From the NCBI RefSeq assembly GCF_001267925.1, contig NZ_CP011409.1, forward strand, positions 248,001 through 312,000: a stretch of DNA of 64,000 bases, given 5' to 3'. The position numbers were made by a program, and so were the translations under genes. The notes under the pieces were generated by a model. That model ran no database searches, was not told the DNA's origin, and saw only the letters and a program-made list of their open reading frames with translations. Positions 61,524-64,000 of the stretch are shown here, piece after piece (position 1 is the stretch's first letter; the number at the start of each line of letters is the position of its first letter). Origin of the DNA: Herbaspirillum hiltneri N3. Its GTDB lineage: Bacteria; Pseudomonadota; Gammaproteobacteria; Burkholderiales; Burkholderiaceae_D.

Positions 61524-62666
61524 TTATTCCTTCGCCGCCGGCAGGATCCTGACCGGGGTACCGGCGTTCAGGTTGCCCAGGTTGGCCTTGACGATGCGCG
61601 CGCCGTTTTGCAGGCCGCTGCTGATTTCCACCGCGTCGCCTTTGCTGTCGACGCCGCGCAGGCCGGTGACGACATCGTGCCGCGCCAGCTTGCCGTTCTC
61701 GATGGTGTACACGTAAGCCTTGTCGCCTTCGTTCCGGATCGCCGTGGCCGGCACGGTCAGCACGGCGTCGCGCTTGTCCAGCGTCAGGCTGGCATCGGCG
61801 AACATGCCGGCGCGCAGGAGATTGTCCGGATTCTCGATGCGCACGTAGACCATGATCGAGCGCGAGCCCGATTGCGTGGCCGGATTGATGCGCACGACCT
61901 TGCCGGCGACGGCGTCAGGCAGGCCTTCCACGCGCACCTGTACTTCCTGGCCGAGCTTCACCTTGAGGATGTCGGCAGTCGGCACCGGCGCTTCCAGTTC
62001 CATCTGGCGCAGGTCGACCACGTCGAGCAGCTTGTTGTCGACCGACACCTTTTCACCGGGCTCGATGGTGCGGGTGCTGACCATGCCGGCGATGGGCGCC
62101 CGGATGACGGTGTCGCTGAGCGCCTTTTGCGCCACGTCGAGCGCGCCGCGTGCGGTGTCGACGTTGGCCTTGGCGATATCGAACTGGCTGGCGGCATTGT
62201 CGAAGGCGTTGCGCGAGATGAAGCCCTTGTCCAGCAGCGCCAGGTTGTTGTCGCGCGTCTTGGTGGCGATGTCGAGCTGGCCGCGCGAGGCGACCAGCGA
62301 GCCCTTGGCCTGTTCGACCTTGGCCTGGTATTCGCTGGTGTCCATGCGGATCAGGACCTGGCCGAGGGTGACCGCTTCGCCGGCGCGCACCAGCACCTCC
62401 TTGACCTCGCCGCCGACCTTGGCCTTGACCGCGACCTGATTGAGCGCGCGCAAGGCGCCCGACAACGGCAACACCTGGCGCAACGGTTCGACGCCGGCCG
62501 TGGCGATATCGCCGGGCAGAAACTCCAGCACCTGCGCCGGCTTTTCCACCATAGCCACAGCTGCGGGCGCGGCAGGGCGTTTGCGCAGCGCCATGAAGGC
62601 GATCACTACAACCAGCACCAGCAAAACGATCAGGACCGAGCGGCGTTTGAAAAAGGAAAGAGTCAT
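61524..62666 (-). CDS. RND efflux periplasmic adaptor
   Basis: A 380-residue membrane-fusion protein. An N-terminal anchor (about 9-26, VLIVLLVLVVVIAFMAL) replaces a lipobox. LPLSGALRALNQVAVKAKVGGEVKEVLVRAGEAV (VAVKAKVGGEVKEVLVRAGE) is the lipoyl half-motif, followed by the hairpin and VIRAPIAGMVSTRTIEPGEKV. It connects the permease encoded four bases downstream to an outer channel. Its start at 62666 touches the stop of the TetR gene (TGATG on the minus strand), so regulator, adaptor and permease appear co-translated. Confidence 0.93.
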   Translation of the reverse strand: MTLSFFKRRSVLIVLLVLVVVIAFMALRKRPAAPAAVAMVEKPAQVLEFLPGDIATAGVEPLRQVLPLSGALRALNQVAVKAKVGGEVKEVLVRAGEAVTLGQVLIRMDTSEYQAKVEQAKGSLVASRGQLDIATKTRDNNLALLDKGFISRNAFDNAASQFDIAKANVDTARGALDVAQKALSDTVIRAPIAGMVSTRTIEPGEKVSVDNKLLDVVDLRQMELEAPVPTADILKVKLGQEVQVRVEGLPDAVAGKVVRINPATQSGSRSIMVYVRIENPDNLLRAGMFADASLTLDKRDAVLTVPATAIRNEGDKAYVYTIENGKLARHDVVTGLRGVDSKGDAVEISSGLQNGARIVKANLGNLNAGTPVRILPAAKE

Positions 62667-63352
62667 CAGGGTTTGGTCAGCAGGCCGTTCAGGCAAAGGT
62701 CGATGAAATTGTCGAGATAGGCGCCGGGCTCCACCGGTTCGATGCTGCACGGGCCGAACGACTGGCTCCACAGCATCAGCATCAGCACCGGCGCGACGAT
62801 GACGCGCTTCATGTGCTCGGCGTCGATGGCGCGGAATTCGCCGCGCCGGATGCCGCGCTCGAGCATGCGCACGATGGTCGCGTTGCAGCGCGTGACGACT
62901 TCGGCATGGTAGAACTGCGCAAGTTCTGGAAAGTTGCCGGATTCTGCCATCATCAGTTTGGAAATACCGTTTAATTTTGTATCCGCCACCGATGCCCACC
63001 AACCCAGGATCAGGTCGCGCAACAGATCGGCGCTGTGGCCTTCATAACGGTCAACCATGCCTTCGGCTTCTTCCAGCAGCGGCAACATGTTGCTGCGCAC
63101 GACCGACTTGAACAGGCTTTCCTTGTTGTCGAAGTAGAGATAGAGCGTGCCTTTGGAGACGCCGGCGCGAGCGGCGACGTCTTCCAGCCGCGCGGCCGCG
63201 AAGCCGCGCTCGACGAAGATATCCAGCGCAGCGGCCAGCAGTTCCTGCGGGCGCGCTTCCTTGCGCCGCTCCCAGCGCGGTCCGCGTGAGGAGGCGCCGC
63301 GAGCGGCTTGGGCGACTTTGGGGACGGGCGGGGATTTCGAAGGCTGAGACAT
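62666..63352 (-). CDS. TetR-family regulator of the second RND operon
   Basis: A 228-residue repressor. The helix-turn-helix is in RLEDVAARAGVSKGTLYLYFDNKESLFKSVV (AARAGVSKGTLYLYFDNKES), followed by a helical ligand domain. It is first in the operon with adaptor and permease, with a one-base overlap, so autoregulation of all three is likely. The start at 63352 is chosen over a frame open to 63544; the first 30 residues are Pro/Ser/Lys-rich and probably disordered. Inducer unknown. Confidence 0.92.
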   Translation of the reverse strand: MSQPSKSPPVPKVAQAARGASSRGPRWERRKEARPQELLAAALDIFVERGFAAARLEDVAARAGVSKGTLYLYFDNKESLFKSVVRSNMLPLLEEAEGMVDRYEGHSADLLRDLILGWWASVADTKLNGISKLMMAESGNFPELAQFYHAEVVTRCNATIVRMLERGIRRGEFRAIDAEHMKRVIVAPVLMLMLWSQSFGPCSIEPVEPGAYLDNFIDLCLNGLLTKP

Positions 63353-63722
63353 GGCGAAGCGGCGTCGCCGCCAGTAAGTTACCGGTGAGTCAGCAATGTA
63401 AGTGGCAACAGTCATATCGTCAAGAAGCGCGCCCGGGTCAATTGAGTAAAGCAGGGTAAAGGTGCGTCGGTCCCTGCGACAGCGGTTTGCGACGAAACGC
63501 CGGATTCGTTGAATTAAGCGGTGAATGCTGCGGTGTCCTTGCAAACGGAACGGACAAAAGGCTCTTACAATAGGAAAATCAGGCAGGTATTGCCAAAAAA
63601 TCGGACGAAGTTGTCAATCCGTCAACGCATTGACAGCCTATTGGTTCGGTATTGGCAGGGTATCGGCAACTTACAGGCAGCCCGGCAGCCCGGCAGTGCC
63701 GGCAATCCGTAGGAGCGCGGCA
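63353..63722. other. Non-coding region with an inverted repeat
   Basis: No gene is supported here. TGTCAAT (63612-63618) and ATTGACA (63629-63635) form a 7-base inverted repeat with a 10-base spacer, overlapping a TTGACA that could be a -35 box for the plus-strand gene at 63723; no good -10 is at the right distance. A short tandem CAGCCCGG-type repeat lies near 63677-63693. The TetR-operon promoter on the minus strand is also expected here. Confidence 0.4.
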
Positions 63723-64000
63723 ATGGACAGCATCAACAACCAATTCTTCATCAACAACACCGCGTCGCCGACGTCGGCGAAGGCGTACGCCAAAAACGAC
63801 GACATCGGCTTCGCCCAGATGATGGCCACGCGCGGCAGCGTCGACGGCCTCAGCGGCGCCGCCAAGGCTGACGTCAGCCCGGCGCTGACAATGGCGCTGG
63901 GAGGCCTGATCGGCCGCTACGGCATCAACGTGCCGCCCAAGCTACGCATCCTGCCGACCAAGAAAAAATACGTACTGGAAGAGGGCGACGAGCGCAGCGG
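63723..64000 (+). CDS. Unrecognised protein, N-terminal part (cut by window end)
   Basis: The frame runs from ATG at 63723 to the end of the window, 92 codons without a stop. GTAGGAG lies upstream with good spacing, and codon use is GC-rich like the neighbouring genes. The start reads MDSINNQFFINNTASPTSAK and the later part holds GGLIGRYGINVPPKLRILPTKKK (GLIGRYGINVPPKLRILP). No membrane segment or signal peptide is seen. I do not recognise a family. Confidence 0.65.
   Translation, partial: MDSINNQFFINNTASPTSAKAYAKNDDIGFAQMMATRGSVDGLSGAAKADVSPALTMALGGLIGRYGINVPPKLRILPTKKKYVLEEGDERS

Noticed and set aside
58317..62666. Heavy-metal (CzcA/CusA) RND pump
   Set aside because: The permease matches HAE1/MdtB-like sequence around its N-terminus and TM4, and no metal-binding Met or His clusters were seen in it or its adaptor.
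59328..62720. A 1130-codon open frame on the plus strand
   Set aside because: It is antisense to the RND permease and adaptor genes, which show clear motifs. Its composition is typical of a shadow frame.
1..64000. Insertion sequence, prophage, CRISPR or toxin-antitoxin module
   Set aside because: No transposase, integrase, phage structural gene, regular spacer array or toxin-antitoxin pair could be found on either strand.

Overview
The window reads as a stretch of a betaproteobacterial chromosome. Gene content and order (polA end, pyrR-pyrB-inactive dihydroorotase, yqgE-ruvX, kdo hydroxylase next to waaA, two RND pumps) fit the Oxalobacteraceae, with Herbaspirillum-like genera most likely. 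That assignment is inference from gene order and protein sequence, because there is no rRNA gene here. The flanks are GC-rich. The central polysaccharide block, especially about 19-36 kb, is visibly more AT-rich.

Layout. 1-3.4 kb: end of polA, a large inverted repeat, a chemoreceptor and a Tat-exported dienelactone hydrolase-like protein. 3.6-11.1 kb: an all-plus catabolic/uptake operon. It holds a PDR-type reductase, a NitT/TauT-type ABC importer (binding protein, ATPase, permease), an isopenicillin-N-synthase-like oxygenase, a Rieske oxygenase and an 8-oxoguanine/guanine deaminase-like amidohydrolase, which together suggest uptake and oxidative breakdown of an N-heterocycle. 11.2-16.8 kb: housekeeping genes yqgE, ruvX, pyrR, pyrB, a catalytically dead dihydroorotase homologue, plsC and convergent apaH.

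17-42.5 kb: surface polysaccharide locus. rfbB-rfbA run forward. Facing them is a minus-strand run of about 22 genes that begins after rfaH and an ops-like element. In transcription order it encodes an EPS-type MarR regulator, GDP-fucose synthesis (fcl, gmd), a 3-amino-3,6-dideoxyhexose branch (fdtA/fdtB-like), a Wzm/Wzt ABC exporter, methyltransferases and glycosyltransferases, a PhyH-type oxygenase, a nonulosonate-like module (NeuB fusion, cytidylyltransferase, epimerase), an acyltransferase and more glycosyltransferases. RfbB/RfbA feed FdtA/FdtB, Gmd/Fcl make GDP-fucose, a WecA-type transferase (42.9 kb) probably starts the lipid-linked chain, and Wzm/Wzt export it. The many methyltransferases and the carbohydrate-binding tail of Wzt fit a chain whose end is modified before export.

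42.9-48.7 kb: WecA-like transferase, phosphomannomutase/phosphoglucomutase, then LPS inner core genes waaC, kdoO and waaA, closed by a strong terminator. 48.7-63.4 kb: an AcrAB/MexAB-type pump with its own outer-membrane channel and a divergent AcrR-like repressor with a recognisable operator; a separate tolC, a rhodanese and an L-isoaspartate methyltransferase-like gene; then a second RND permease and adaptor led by a co-transcribed TetR regulator. The window closes inside an unrecognised gene. I saw no rRNA, tRNA, CRISPR array, transposase or phage gene.
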